A stretch of DNA of 64,000 nucleotides from Acidobacteriota bacterium (GTDB taxonomy: Bacteria; Acidobacteriota; Vicinamibacteria; Vicinamibacterales; UBA8438). The number at the start of each line of letters is the position of its first letter. Position 1 is the first letter of the stretch. A model generated the notes under the pieces. That model was not told where the DNA came from. It did no database searches and was given only the letters and a program-made list of their open reading frames with translations. Where the stretch lies: positions 160,520 through 224,519 of the forward strand of contig VXRJ01000010.1 in assembly GCA_009838525.1 (NCBI GenBank), in the 5' to 3' direction. The position numbers and the translations under genes are program-made. Below, in pieces: positions 1 through 8,522 of the stretch.

Positions 1-196
1 GTTCGCCGGGTGCTGCAGGTTCGTTCCGTCGTGCTCGGCGTACGCGGCCGAGGCAGTAGCGCGCCATGGCGCGGTGCGGGGGAGCTGGCTTTCCCTGACC
101 CGGCTCCTGCGCTGTCACCCATTGTGTCAGGGTGGTCTCGATCCAGTGCCGGACCCTGCCGGACCACCGCTCCCGCCGGGCACGCCGAACTCCTAG
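1..196 (+). CDS. yidD: YidD, membrane protein insertion efficiency factor (3' part only)
   Basis: The first 196 bases, read in frame from base 2, encode 64 residues ending at a TAG at 194-196. The 5' end lies outside the window. The sequence shows the YidD core: a Cys-rich [16 protein letters not shown] stretch, then [10 protein letters not shown] and RLLRCHPL, then GGLDPVP, which corresponds to the GGxDPVP signature of the family. YidD is a small membrane-associated protein that assists YidC/Sec insertion. It normally sits between rnpA and yidC, which fits yidC starting 14 bases downstream. The short Pro-rich tail after DPVP is variable in the family. The identification is firm; the length of the missing part is unknown. 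Confidence 0.87.
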   Translation, partial: FAGCCRFVPSCSAYAAEAVARHGAVRGSWLSLTRLLRCHPLCQGGLDPVPDPAGPPLPPGTPNS

Positions 197-210
197 GTCC
201 CTCCATAACG

Positions 211-2112
211 ATGGAACGTCGAGTCCTGCTCGCTTTGGCACTGTCGATTCTGGTGCTGCTCGTGTACCAGAGCATCTTCGTTCCTCCGCAGCCGGCGCCC
301 GACGTGGCCGCACCGCCGGGGACAGCGGCGCCGGCGGAACCGGCACCGTCAGCCGCCGCCACAGAAACGAACGTGGCGCCGCCGCCCGCGGCGCCCCTGC
401 CGGCGTCGTCGGGCAACGGCGGTGACGTGCCGGCGGTTGCACCTCCCGACGTGGTGACTCCGGTCGTGGCCGACACCGCGGCCCGGGAGATCGCGGTTGA
501 GGGCGAGTTCGTGGAGGCGGAGTTCGGCAACCGAGGCGCTGTGTTGGCGAGCTGGCGGATGCTGCGGCAGGTGGATCCGGAGACCGGCGCGCCGATAGAC
601 CTCGTGCCGGGCAGTCTGCCGGAGAGTGCGGAGGCGCCGTTCACGCTCCTGTTTGATGACCCCGCGCTGACCGCGCGTGCGCGCAACGCGCTCTTTAGGC
701 CGAGTGCGGACGGTCTGGTACTCACGGGCGGTCCCGTGACGCTTGCGTTCGACTACGAAGACTCGGGCGGCCTCCGCATACGGAAGGAGTTCCGCTTCGA
801 TCCGTCAGAGAACGGCTACGTCGTCCGGTTTGGGGTCGACGCAACACTTGCGGGCGAACGGCTGGTGCCGGCCATCGCCTGGGGACCTGCCCTCGGCGGG
901 ATCGAATCATCAAGTTCCGGCATTGCGTACCTGAGCGGCCCGCGCGGCCTGGTCGTGGGCCGCGTGCTGGAGGGTGGGGCACTGACGGAGGAGGACGTCT
1001 GGCGCCAGGACGCGGGCGACATTGCGGAGCGCCCGATTTACGATGGCCAGTTCCGTTTCGCCGGCGTGGACAACCACTACTTCCTGGCCGCCGCCCTGAC
1101 GGCGAACGGCGAAGCTGCGGTGGAGTATCGCAATGTGCCGCTGCCCGCCCTTGTGCCGGATGGACCGTCGCGCGAGCTGATCGCCTTCACGCTGCGAGTC
1201 CCGGAGGAGGCTCTCAACGATCTGCCTTTCTTCCTCGGGCCGAAGGCGTTCGACGTGCTGGAGGCGGCAAGCCCGGCCATGGTGCAGGCGGTCGACTTCG
1301 GCTGGCTCGGCTGGCTGGTAGTGCCGCTCCACCGGTCGCTCACCTGGATTCAAAGCTACGTCGGCAACTGGGGCTGGTCGATCATCGTGCTGACCGTCCT
1401 GGTGAACATCATCATCGTGCCGTTGCGCCACAAGAGCGTCGTCTCGATGCGCAAGATGCAGGAACTGCAGCCCGAGATGAAGGCGATTCAGGACCGCTAC
1501 AAGCACCTGAAGGCCACCGATCCGGACAAGGCGAAGATGAATCAGGAGATCATGCAGTTGTACCGCGACCGGGGCGCGAATCCGGTTAGCGGCTGCCTCC
1601 CCATGCTGCTCACTTTCCCCGTCCTGTTTGCCTTTTTCAGTCTGCTGCGCGCGGCAGTGGAAATCCGGGGCGAGCCGTTCATCGGGTGGATCACGGACCT
1701 GACACAATACGATCCGTACTACATCACGCCGATCGTCATGGGCGCGTCGATGGTCTGGCAGCAGAAACTCACGCCCACGCAGGCCGAGCCGATGCAGCAG
1801 AAGATCATGATGCTCATGCCGGTCATCTTCACCTTCATGTTCCTGCGGATGCCGAGCGGCCTGGTGATCTACTGGCTGACCAGTAATGTCTTCGGGATCG
1901 GCCAGACGCTCGTGACCAACCGGATCATCGGCCCGCCGCCGGTTCACAAGGTGCGCCCCCCCGCGGAGCGACGCGTGAAGCAGGTGGGCAGCAGTGAAAC
2001 GGGAGCAGGGACGCCGGCAAAGGAAGCGCCGGCGCCGTCACCGGAGACGCCGCCGGCGGCGGCAGCGCGGCGAGGATCGCGGCGGTCGAGGAGGAGACAG
2101 AAACGTGGCTGA
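211..2112 (+). CDS. yidC: Membrane protein insertase YidC
   Basis: YidC inserts and folds inner-membrane proteins, alone or with SecYEG. The ATG at 211 gives 633 residues beginning MERRVLLALALSILVLLVYQ, the typical N-terminal transmembrane anchor. An open frame continues upstream to base 10 but overlaps yidD and lacks YidC character. After a Pro/Ala-rich linker (about residues 28-90) comes the large periplasmic beta domain of Gram-negative YidC. From about residue 366 comes the conserved insertase core, with SIIVLTVLVNIIIVPLRHKS, the cytoplasmic helical hairpin, and GCLPMLLTFPVLFAFFSLLR. The last 60 residues are basic and Pro/Ala-rich, typical of a ribosome-binding tail. The stop overlaps the start of the next gene by 8 bases. 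Confidence 0.95.
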   Translation: MERRVLLALALSILVLLVYQSIFVPPQPAPDVAAPPGTAAPAEPAPSAAATETNVAPPPAAPLPASSGNGGDVPAVAPPDVVTPVVADTAAREIAVEGEFVEAEFGNRGAVLASWRMLRQVDPETGAPIDLVPGSLPESAEAPFTLLFDDPALTARARNALFRPSADGLVLTGGPVTLAFDYEDSGGLRIRKEFRFDPSENGYVVRFGVDATLAGERLVPAIAWGPALGGIESSSSGIAYLSGPRGLVVGRVLEGGALTEEDVWRQDAGDIAERPIYDGQFRFAGVDNHYFLAAALTANGEAAVEYRNVPLPALVPDGPSRELIAFTLRVPEEALNDLPFFLGPKAFDVLEAASPAMVQAVDFGWLGWLVVPLHRSLTWIQSYVGNWGWSIIVLTVLVNIIIVPLRHKSVVSMRKMQELQPEMKAIQDRYKHLKATDPDKAKMNQEIMQLYRDRGANPVSGCLPMLLTFPVLFAFFSLLRAAVEIRGEPFIGWITDLTQYDPYYITPIVMGASMVWQQKLTPTQAEPMQQKIMMLMPVIFTFMFLRMPSGLVIYWLTSNVFGIGQTLVTNRIIGPPPVHKVRPPAERRVKQVGSSETGAGTPAKEAPAPSPETPPAAAARRGSRRSRRRQKRG

Positions 2113-2557
2113 CGAACGCCATTCCCGGATGACGGAGTTCGTGCGGAAACTGGGCACGGCCATGGGGCTTGCCCTCGACGTGAATTCGGAACAGATCGAC
2201 GATGGTACGCGGATCACCGTCGCGGGCAGCGGCTGCGACGTTTTCCTGCGGCAGAAGGGGGCCGGGCTCGACGCGCTGCAGCACGTGGTGAACGCCGCGT
2301 TCCGGCGGGACCATCCAGAAGGGCACATAGTCGTTGACTGCCTGGACTTCCGGAAGGGTCAGGACGAGGAATTGCGCCAGACGGCGCGCCTGCTGGCCCA
2401 GCGTGCGGTCGAAACCGGCGAGACCCAGGAGATAGGTCCGCTCAACCCGTACGCGCGGCGCATCGTGCATCTGGCGGTTGTGGACGTGTCTGGTGCGTCC
2501 TCCGAGAGCATAGGCGACGCTTTCGTCAAGACCATCCTGATCTCGGCGGACGACTGA
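2105..2557 (+). CDS. khpB: KhpB/Jag-like KH-R3H RNA-binding protein
   Basis: This 150-residue protein starts at GTG 2105, inside the yidC stop region. A GGAGGAGAC ribosome site (about 2089-2097) supports this start over ATG 2129. The N-terminal half is a KH-like domain and the C-terminal half an R3H domain with NPYARRIVHLAV, the R-x3-H signature. KhpB/Jag proteins bind RNA and are almost always encoded beside yidC. Two points are odd. The usual long N-terminal Jag domain is absent. The KH GxxG loop, normally like IGKRG, reads LRQKG, so the first Gly is replaced by Arg. RNA binding by the KH domain may be altered; the R3H domain looks intact. The family call is solid. Confidence 0.85.
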   Translation: MADERHSRMTEFVRKLGTAMGLALDVNSEQIDDGTRITVAGSGCDVFLRQKGAGLDALQHVVNAAFRRDHPEGHIVVDCLDFRKGQDEELRQTARLLAQRAVETGETQEIGPLNPYARRIVHLAVVDVSGASSESIGDAFVKTILISADD

Positions 2558-2647
2558 TTCGCAAACGGCCCCGCAGCGTGCGAGCGCGCTCCGGCGGGCG
2601 CGTTGGAAGTGTCGCTGGCGCGAAACTTCTGCGGCGCGGGCTCCGAG

Positions 2648-4039
2648 ATGTTTGCCACCGACGACACGATTGTGGCGATCGCAACGCCGCCCGGCCCGGG
2701 TGGCATTGGCATCGTCCGGCTCAGCGGGGGCCGCGCGGCTGACATCGGAGGAGCGATCCTCGCGGGACCACCTCGTCTGGAACCGCGCCGCGCAACGCTG
2801 ACCGAAGTAGTCGCGCCAGGAGATTCCCGGTCGATAGACCAGGTGCTGGCCACCTGGTTTCCAGGCCCCGCGTCCTATACCGGGGAAGACGTGATGGAAG
2901 TGAGCGCGCACGGCAGTCCCGTAGTGCTGCGCCAGATCGTCGCCGCGGCCATGGCGGCCGGCGCCCGGCTTGCGGAACCGGGGGAGTTTACGTTTCGCGC
3001 GTATTTGCACGGGCGCCTCGACCTGCCGCAGGCCGAAGCGGTGGGCGACCTGGTCGCGGCGGTAACGCCGCTGCAGGCGCGCGTCGCCTTCGACCAGCTG
3101 GAGGGGACGGTCACCGCGGCGGTCGCCGCGTTCGATCGCTCGCTGTTCGACCTGATGGCGCGGCTCGAGGCGTCGCTCGACTTTCCGGAGGAGGGTTATC
3201 ACTTCGTCGACAAGGCGGCCGCAGGTGCGGAGGCGGAGGCGCTGGCGTCGCGGATCGATCAACTGCTGGACAGCGCCGCGCGCGGACGCCTGATACGCGA
3301 AGGCTGCCAGGTGGCGGTCCTCGGCCGGCCGAACGTGGGCAAGTCAACGCTGTTCAACCTGCTATGCGGCGCGCCGCGGGCGATCGTGACCGAAGTTGCG
3401 GGAACGACACGCGATCTGCTGACGGATACAGTTGATCTGCAGGGGATCGCGGTCACATTGGTGGATACCGCGGGGCTGCGCGAGTCCGAGGACGTTGTGG
3501 AGGCGGAAGGCGTTCGGCGGGCTCGCGGGACGCTCGGCGTCGCGACCGCGGTTGTCGTCGTCCTGGATGGGTCGCGCCGGCTTGAAGCGGAGGACCGGTC
3601 GTTGCTGGAGGAGACGTCAGGCCGGAAGCGCGTCATCGTGGTGAGCAAGCGTGATTGCCCGCCCGCCTGGGAGGTAGACGCGCTGGAAGCGCTGGCGCCC
3701 GCGACGCCGGTCGTGGAGGCGTGCCTGCTGCCGGAGGCGGCCGGCGCGAACGAAGCGCAGCGAGCGATCGCGACCGTACTGGCGCACGCGGTCGGGAGCG
3801 ATGCCGCCGAGGCGGTCCACGACGCGCCGGCAGTCTCGAACATCCGGCACGTGCGGTCGCTGGAGACGGCGCGCGCGGCCCTCCGGCGTACCGCGGAAGC
3901 GGCGGCGCAGGGCGCGACGGAAGAGCTGTTGCTAGAGGATCTGCAGGAGGCCCGGCGCGCGCTGGAAGCAATCGCTGGCCGGCGGGCCCCGGACGCACTG
4001 ATTGAGCGGATTTTCTCGTCGTTCTGCATCGGAAAATAG
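2648..4039 (+). CDS. mnmE: tRNA modification GTPase MnmE (TrmE)
   Basis: MnmE works with MnmG to install the carboxymethylaminomethyl group on U34 of tRNAs. The chosen ATG at 2648 gives 463 residues starting MFATDDTIVAIATPPGPGGI, the standard MnmE N-terminus. In-frame codons upstream (TTG 2603) would add unrelated residues. The N-terminal folate-binding domain is followed by helical segments and an inserted G domain with GRPNVGKST (about residues 226-234), DTAGLRE and SKRD. The protein ends FSSFCIGK, with the catalytic Cys of the C-terminal CxGK motif. The neighbouring mnmG supplies the partner subunit, so both halves of the enzyme complex are encoded together. Confidence 0.96.
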   Translation: MFATDDTIVAIATPPGPGGIGIVRLSGGRAADIGGAILAGPPRLEPRRATLTEVVAPGDSRSIDQVLATWFPGPASYTGEDVMEVSAHGSPVVLRQIVAAAMAAGARLAEPGEFTFRAYLHGRLDLPQAEAVGDLVAAVTPLQARVAFDQLEGTVTAAVAAFDRSLFDLMARLEASLDFPEEGYHFVDKAAAGAEAEALASRIDQLLDSAARGRLIREGCQVAVLGRPNVGKSTLFNLLCGAPRAIVTEVAGTTRDLLTDTVDLQGIAVTLVDTAGLRESEDVVEAEGVRRARGTLGVATAVVVVLDGSRRLEAEDRSLLEETSGRKRVIVVSKRDCPPAWEVDALEALAPATPVVEACLLPEAAGANEAQRAIATVLAHAVGSDAAEAVHDAPAVSNIRHVRSLETARAALRRTAEAAAQGATEELLLEDLQEARRALEAIAGRRAPDALIERIFSSFCIGK

Positions 4040-4059
4040 TACGTACGGGAACAACGGTG

Positions 4060-5904
4060 ATGGGCAGGCGGAGACGCCGGTCGTTCGACGTAATCGTGGT
4101 CGGGGCGGGACACGCCGGGGTCGAGGCGGCCTGGTCGGCCGCGCGCCTGGGATGCCGGGTCGGTCTCTGCACGCTGTCCGAAGAGACAGTTGCGCACATG
4201 CCGTGCAATCCGGCGATCGGCGGCACGGCAAAAGGTCACCTTGTCCGGGAGATCGATGCGCTGGGCGGCCTGATGGGATTAGCGATCGACGCGACGGGCA
4301 TTCAGTTCAAGCTCTTAAACCGAAGCCGTGGCGCCGCCGTCCGCTCGCCCCGGGCGCAGGCGGACAAGCGCGATTATGGCCGTTGGGTGTCCGCTGCCCT
4401 ACGCCGCGAACCGCGGATAGAGTGGATCATCGGGCGGGCGGGTCGTCTCCTGATGGAGCGGGGTGGCATCACCGGCATAGAACTGGAACCTGGTGACGGC
4501 GGAACGCGCCTTGGGGCGCGGGCGGTCGTCGTCACCGCCGGCACGTTCCTCAACGGCCTGATACACATCGGCCCGGAGCAGCATCCGGCCGGACGCGCGG
4601 GAGAGCCGCCGTCGCATCACCTGGCGGAATCGCTCAAGGCCCTGGGCCTTCAGTGGGGGCGGCTAAAGACCGGCACGCCGCCGCGTCTGGAGCGGGAGAG
4701 TATCGACTTCGGCCGCTTCGATGAAGCGCGGGGCGATGATCCGCCGGTTCCCTTCTCTTTCCTGACGGACCGTATCGACCGGCCCCAGATTGTCTGCCAT
4801 CTTCTCCATACGACAGGCGCCGTGCACGATCTGGTCCGGGCGCATATCGCGGAATCGCCCCTGTACAACGGTCAGATTACCGGTATCGGCCCTCGCTACT
4901 GCCCGTCGCTCGAGGATAAGGTGATGCGTTTCCCGGACCGTGAACGCCATCATGTCTTGCTGGAGCCGGAGGGACTCGCGAGCGACGAGATCTACGTGAA
5001 CGGCTATTCGATGAGTCTGCCGGCTGCCGTCCAGGAACGGCTGGTCCATGCGCTGCCCGGCCTCGAACGGGCGGTAATGAAGCGCCCCGGGTATGCGGTG
5101 GAGTACGACTTCGTGCAGCCGACGGAGCTGTCCCGAACCTACGAGACGCGAGCAGTCGCGGGTCTCTTTCTGGCCGGCCAGGTCAACGGGACGTCAGGCT
5201 ACGAAGAGGCAGCCGGGCAGGGGATTGTGGCTGGTGTCAATGCGGCGCGCCGCGTCAGAGAGGAGGCACCCTTCATTCTGCACCGGGACGAGGCGTATCT
5301 CGGCGTCCTGGCCGACGACCTGACGACGCGTGGTTGCCTGGAGCCGTACCGCATGTTCACGTCGCGGGCCGAGCATCGGTTACACCTGCGGGTGGACAAT
5401 GCCGATTTGCGACTCACGGAGCGGGGTCGCGCGATCGGCCTGGTCGACGATGCGCGATGGCGCCGCTTCGAGGCGAGGCAAGGACGGTTCGATCGCAATA
5501 TGGATGCCGTAACGCACACGCGCGTGACGTGCGCCGACGGAGCGCGCACGCCTGCCGCACAATGGTTGCGTCGACCCGACACCACGCTCGATCAACTCCG
5601 CACGACGGGAGCTGTGGTCCTGGAGGTGGCGCCGGGAGAGGAAGCGACAGACTGCTGGAGCGTCGAGACTGCCTGCAAGTACAGTGGCTATCTGGAGCGC
5701 CAGAAGGCGGCGGTTGCTCGCGCGCGACGCCTCGAAGCGCGACGGATTCCCGCCGGTATCACGTACGGGGCGATTTCAGGACTTTCCGCCGAGGTGGTGG
5801 AACGGCTAAGCGCCGTCAGGCCGGAGACAATCGGCCAGGCGTCGCGGATTCCAGGCGTGACGCCCGCCGCTGTCGAGCTCATCGCCTGCCGGCTGGACAG
5901 GTAG
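4060..5904 (+). CDS. mnmG: tRNA uridine-5-carboxymethylaminomethyl modification enzyme MnmG (GidA)
   Basis: MnmG is the FAD- and NADH-dependent partner of MnmE in wobble-uridine modification. The ATG at 4060 gives 614 residues; a GTG directly before it would add one residue. The FAD Rossmann motif VVGAGHAGVEAA lies at about residues 13-24. Family motifs follow: MPCNPAIGGTAKGHLVREID, SPRAQADKRDY and GTFLNGLIHIG. The C-terminal helical domain ends with the SIPGVTPAAV-like segment seen here as SRIPGVTPAAVELI. Only 20 bases separate it from mnmE and 7 from rsmG, so the three probably form one transcript. Length and motifs are standard. Confidence 0.96.
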   Translation: MGRRRRRSFDVIVVGAGHAGVEAAWSAARLGCRVGLCTLSEETVAHMPCNPAIGGTAKGHLVREIDALGGLMGLAIDATGIQFKLLNRSRGAAVRSPRAQADKRDYGRWVSAALRREPRIEWIIGRAGRLLMERGGITGIELEPGDGGTRLGARAVVVTAGTFLNGLIHIGPEQHPAGRAGEPPSHHLAESLKALGLQWGRLKTGTPPRLERESIDFGRFDEARGDDPPVPFSFLTDRIDRPQIVCHLLHTTGAVHDLVRAHIAESPLYNGQITGIGPRYCPSLEDKVMRFPDRERHHVLLEPEGLASDEIYVNGYSMSLPAAVQERLVHALPGLERAVMKRPGYAVEYDFVQPTELSRTYETRAVAGLFLAGQVNGTSGYEEAAGQGIVAGVNAARRVREEAPFILHRDEAYLGVLADDLTTRGCLEPYRMFTSRAEHRLHLRVDNADLRLTERGRAIGLVDDARWRRFEARQGRFDRNMDAVTHTRVTCADGARTPAAQWLRRPDTTLDQLRTTGAVVLEVAPGEEATDCWSVETACKYSGYLERQKAAVARARRLEARRIPAGITYGAISGLSAEVVERLSAVRPETIGQASRIPGVTPAAVELIACRLDR

Positions 5905-5911
5905 GCACGTC

Positions 5912-6583
5912 ATGGCGTCCGGGGAGCAAGGCGCCACCGGCACCGATCCCGCGCAGTTGGTCGACCGTGCGTCGCTCGCCGGTGTAGCCGTCGGCGGTGC
6001 GACGGCCCAAACGCTTGCCATCTACCTCGACCTCGTGCGCCGCTGGAACGCGCGCATGAACCTCACGGCGCTCGATGGCCCGGATCAGGCGATCGATCGG
6101 CTGATCGTCGAGCCGCTGGCGGCCGCGAGGCACATCCCGTTGGGCGCGTCGGTCATCGACATCGGATCCGGGAATGGCTCGCCCGCGATCCCGCTGCGAA
6201 TCGCGAGACCGGACCTCGTGGCCGTGCGACTCGTCGAATCAAGGATGCGCAGAGGCGTGTTTCTGCGGGAGGTGATCCGGGAGCTGCGGCTGGACCGCGT
6301 GGTGGTCGAGAACGATCGCTACGAGGCGTTGCTGGAAGACCCGGCCCTGCATGACGCGCACGACGCCTTGACTCTACGCGGCGTTGCCTGGGATGTGGCC
6401 GTGCTGTCCCGGTTGCAGCGTTTCCTTCGTCCAGGCGGTCTGATCTGCCTTTTTGCCAGTGGACGAGCTGACGGGCAAGGCGTGGACGATCTGGGGCTCC
6501 AGCCGCCCCTTGTCTGGCACGCGTCAGCCCCGCTTGGTGCGACGCTCGGAAGTCGGCTTATCATGGTGCGCGTCGACCGTTGA
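5912..6583 (+). CDS. rsmG: 16S rRNA (guanine527-N7)-methyltransferase RsmG (GidB)
   Basis: RsmG methylates G527 in 16S rRNA with S-adenosylmethionine. The 223-residue protein starts at ATG 5912, 7 bases after mnmG, the usual neighbour. The segment LVRRWNARMNLTAL matches the conserved N-terminal helix. VIDIGSGNGSPAIPLRIARP is the SAM-binding loop, although the usual G-G-F of the family is replaced by G-N-G-S. VVVENDRYEAL follows as the next strand region. The C-terminus is somewhat divergent from well-studied RsmG proteins, but context and core motif make the call secure. Confidence 0.9.
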   Translation: MASGEQGATGTDPAQLVDRASLAGVAVGGATAQTLAIYLDLVRRWNARMNLTALDGPDQAIDRLIVEPLAAARHIPLGASVIDIGSGNGSPAIPLRIARPDLVAVRLVESRMRRGVFLREVIRELRLDRVVVENDRYEALLEDPALHDAHDALTLRGVAWDVAVLSRLQRFLRPGGLICLFASGRADGQGVDDLGLQPPLVWHASAPLGATLGSRLIMVRVDR

Positions 6584-6602
6584 GTCGACCTGGCGCACTC
6601 GA

Positions 6603-6618
6603 TGTTCCACGTGGAACA
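6603..6618. promoter_or_regulatory. parS: parS centromere site
   Basis: The 16-bp sequence TGTTCCACGTGGAACA is a perfect palindrome. It matches the near-universal chromosomal parS consensus TGTTNCACGTGNAACA. It lies between rsmG and parA, 82 bases before parA. ParB loads here and spreads as a CTP-dependent clamp. No second copy was noticed in the window, but both strands were only read by eye. Confidence 0.96.
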
Positions 6619-6700
6619 GCTCGCGGACGGTAGCTGCGACTCTCTGCGGACCGGAAGGCGCCGGCAGACTTAGGGCGATTGACCCACAAAGGAAAGAGCT

Positions 6701-7525
6701 GTGCAGGCGCGCGTGCTCGCCGTGGCCAATCAGAAGGGGGGAGTCGGCAAGACCACCACCACCGTCAACCTTGCTGCCGCGCTTGCACTTGCCGACCAAA
6801 CCGTCCTCGTGGTCGATCTCGACCCCCAGGCGAACTTGACCAGCGGCCTCGGCCAGAAACCGGCCGGCGAGGACGCTTCGGCCCCGCTGACGGTCTTCGA
6901 CGCCCTTACGAACGACAACGTTCCCGTCCTCGACGATTACCTGTCGCCCACGTCCGTTCCCGGGCTGTCTCTGGTCGCGGCGGACGGCAGCCTGGCCGGC
7001 GCGGAGCTGGTCCTCGCCGGCCTCGAGCGCCGCGAACGACGCCTCCGTCCACTGCTCCATGAAGCACGCCGGCGGTTCGACTACGTGCTGATCGACACGC
7101 CGCCATCGCTCGGCCTGTTGACCGTCAACGCACTCATCGCGGCCGAGGCCGTGCTGATTCCGATGACCTGCGAGTACTACGCACTCGAAGGCCTTGCCAC
7201 GCTGATGGCGACCCTGCGCCGGGTGCAGGCGACGTTCAATCCGCGTCTCGGCGTCGCCGGCGTCGTCCTTACCATGGCCGACCTGCGGACCAACCTGGGG
7301 CAACAGGTGGCGGCGGACGTGCGGAACGTCTTCGGGGGGGCGGTCTTCGAGACCATCATTCCACGCAACGTCCGGCTCGCGGAGGCCCCGAGTCACGGAC
7401 TGCCGGTGATTCTGTACGACGTCAGGTCGCGAGGGGCCGAGGCCTACCAGACACTCGCCATGGAATTCCTGACCCGCACCCGCGGCGCTGCTGCCGCCGC
7501 AGAAGGGATGACGCAACGTGGCTGA
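6701..7525 (+). CDS. parA: Chromosome partitioning ATPase ParA (Soj)
   Basis: ParA is the deviant-Walker ATPase that drives segregation of ParB-parS complexes on the nucleoid. It has 274 residues and starts at GTG 6701, preceded by AAAGGAAAG as ribosome site. VANQKGGVGKTTTTVNLAAA (from about residue 8) holds the deviant Walker A lysine. VVDLDPQANLTSGLG is switch I, and DYVLIDTPPSLGLL is Walker B. The length is that of chromosomal Soj proteins, with no N-terminal helix-turn-helix extension. The stop overlaps the parB start by 8 bases in a GTGGCTGA arrangement, suggesting translational coupling. Confidence 0.96.
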   Translation: MQARVLAVANQKGGVGKTTTTVNLAAALALADQTVLVVDLDPQANLTSGLGQKPAGEDASAPLTVFDALTNDNVPVLDDYLSPTSVPGLSLVAADGSLAGAELVLAGLERRERRLRPLLHEARRRFDYVLIDTPPSLGLLTVNALIAAEAVLIPMTCEYYALEGLATLMATLRRVQATFNPRLGVAGVVLTMADLRTNLGQQVAADVRNVFGGAVFETIIPRNVRLAEAPSHGLPVILYDVRSRGAEAYQTLAMEFLTRTRGAAAAAEGMTQRG

Positions 7526-8393
7526 GACACGCAAGGCGCTCGGGCGTGGGCTGCACGCCCTGATCCCGGAGCTGCCGCCGCTCGACCCCACTCGCGAGAC
7601 GCCTCCGGTGCGCGACGTGGATCTGGACCTGCTGCATCCCAATCAGGATCAGCCGAGGGGTTCGGGGGAAGGACCGGCGCTCGACGAGCTGGCGCAGTCC
7701 ATACGGGCGCACGGCGTCATTCAACCGATCGTCGTTGCCCGCCGCCGCGACGGGGGCGAGGGCTACGAGATCATTGCGGGCGAACGGCGATGGCGTGCCG
7801 CGCAACGTGCGGGCCTCCTGCGCGTCCCCGTCGTGATACGAGACATCGGGGAGACTCGCCGCCTCGAGCTGGCCCTTATAGAGAACATCCAGCGCGAGAA
7901 CCTGAACCCGATGGAGGAGGCTGCCGCGTATGCCCGTCTCGCGGCCGACTTCGGCATGACGCAACAGCAGATAGCCAGCTCTGTCGGAAAGGACCGCGCG
8001 ACGATCGCGAACTACGTGCGTCTCCTCGGCCTGCCGGAGGACGTGCGGAACGACGTGGCGGAGCGCCGCCTGACGATGGGGCATGCCCGCGCCCTTGCCG
8101 CGCTGACGGATGCGGACGTCCAACGCCGAGTGGCGAGCGAGGTAATCAGGAAGGACCTGTCGGTCCGGGCCACCGAGACGCTGGTCCGGCAAGCCACCGG
8201 CACGGACCGCAAGCGCCGTCCGTCGGACACGGCGTCGGGCGATGTCCATGTGCGCGCGGCCGAGGCGAAACTCCGCCGCACGCTCGGCGCCCCGGTCCGG
8301 ATCGTCCAGCGGGGCCGGACGGGCCGGATTGAAATCACCTTCAAGTCGCCCGACGAACTCCAGCGGCTCTACGAACAACTGACGGGCTCGTGA
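7518..8393 (+). CDS. parB: Chromosome partitioning protein ParB (Spo0J)
   Basis: ParB binds parS and slides as a CTP-gated clamp. The 291-residue protein begins at GTG 7518 with the usual KALGRGLHALIPE start. The ParB/Srx CTPase domain shows HPNQDQPRG, GERRWRAAQRAG and ALIENIQRENLNPMEEA. The helix-turn-helix follows as MTQQQIASSVGKDRATIANY. The C-terminal dimerisation part contains AEAKLRRTLGAPVRI. A matching parS lies 0.9 kb upstream. All catalytic and DNA-binding motifs look intact. Confidence 0.96.
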   Translation: MAETRKALGRGLHALIPELPPLDPTRETPPVRDVDLDLLHPNQDQPRGSGEGPALDELAQSIRAHGVIQPIVVARRRDGGEGYEIIAGERRWRAAQRAGLLRVPVVIRDIGETRRLELALIENIQRENLNPMEEAAAYARLAADFGMTQQQIASSVGKDRATIANYVRLLGLPEDVRNDVAERRLTMGHARALAALTDADVQRRVASEVIRKDLSVRATETLVRQATGTDRKRRPSDTASGDVHVRAAEAKLRRTLGAPVRIVQRGRTGRIEITFKSPDELQRLYEQLTGS

Positions 8394-8429
8394 CCTCCGC
8401 GCGGCTAGTCGGCATCAGCGGGCGCCGGC

Positions 8430-8459
8430 TTGCCCGTGTTCGCGGCGGAGTGATATAAA
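8430..8459 (+). promoter_or_regulatory. Candidate sigma-70-type promoter for the atp operon
   Basis: TTGCCC at 8430-8435 and TATAAA at 8454-8459 are separated by 18 bases in the parB-atpH gap. Transcription would start near 8466 and give a leader of about 57 bases before atpH. The -10 is good and the -35 moderate. Seen by eye only. Confidence 0.45.
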
Positions 8460-8477
8460 ACCCCGTTTGGCCTACGT

Positions 8478-8498
8478 GGGAGTAGCCCACCTACTCCC
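8478..8498 (+). other. Inverted repeat in the atp operon leader
   Basis: GGGAGTAG (8478-8485) and CTACTCCC (8491-8498) form a perfect 8-bp stem with a five-base CCCAC loop. It lies inside the predicted leader of atpH, 24 bases before the ATG. There is no T-run, so it is not a simple terminator. It could be a leader structure affecting translation or mRNA stability, or a protein-binding palindrome. Confidence 0.5.
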
Positions 8499-8522
8499 CT
8501 CCTGGTTGGGGACGGGTTCAGG

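Noticed and set aside
10-210. N-terminal extension of YidC from base 10
   Set aside because: This stretch encodes the end of YidD in another frame; YidC homology and the membrane anchor begin at the ATG at 211.
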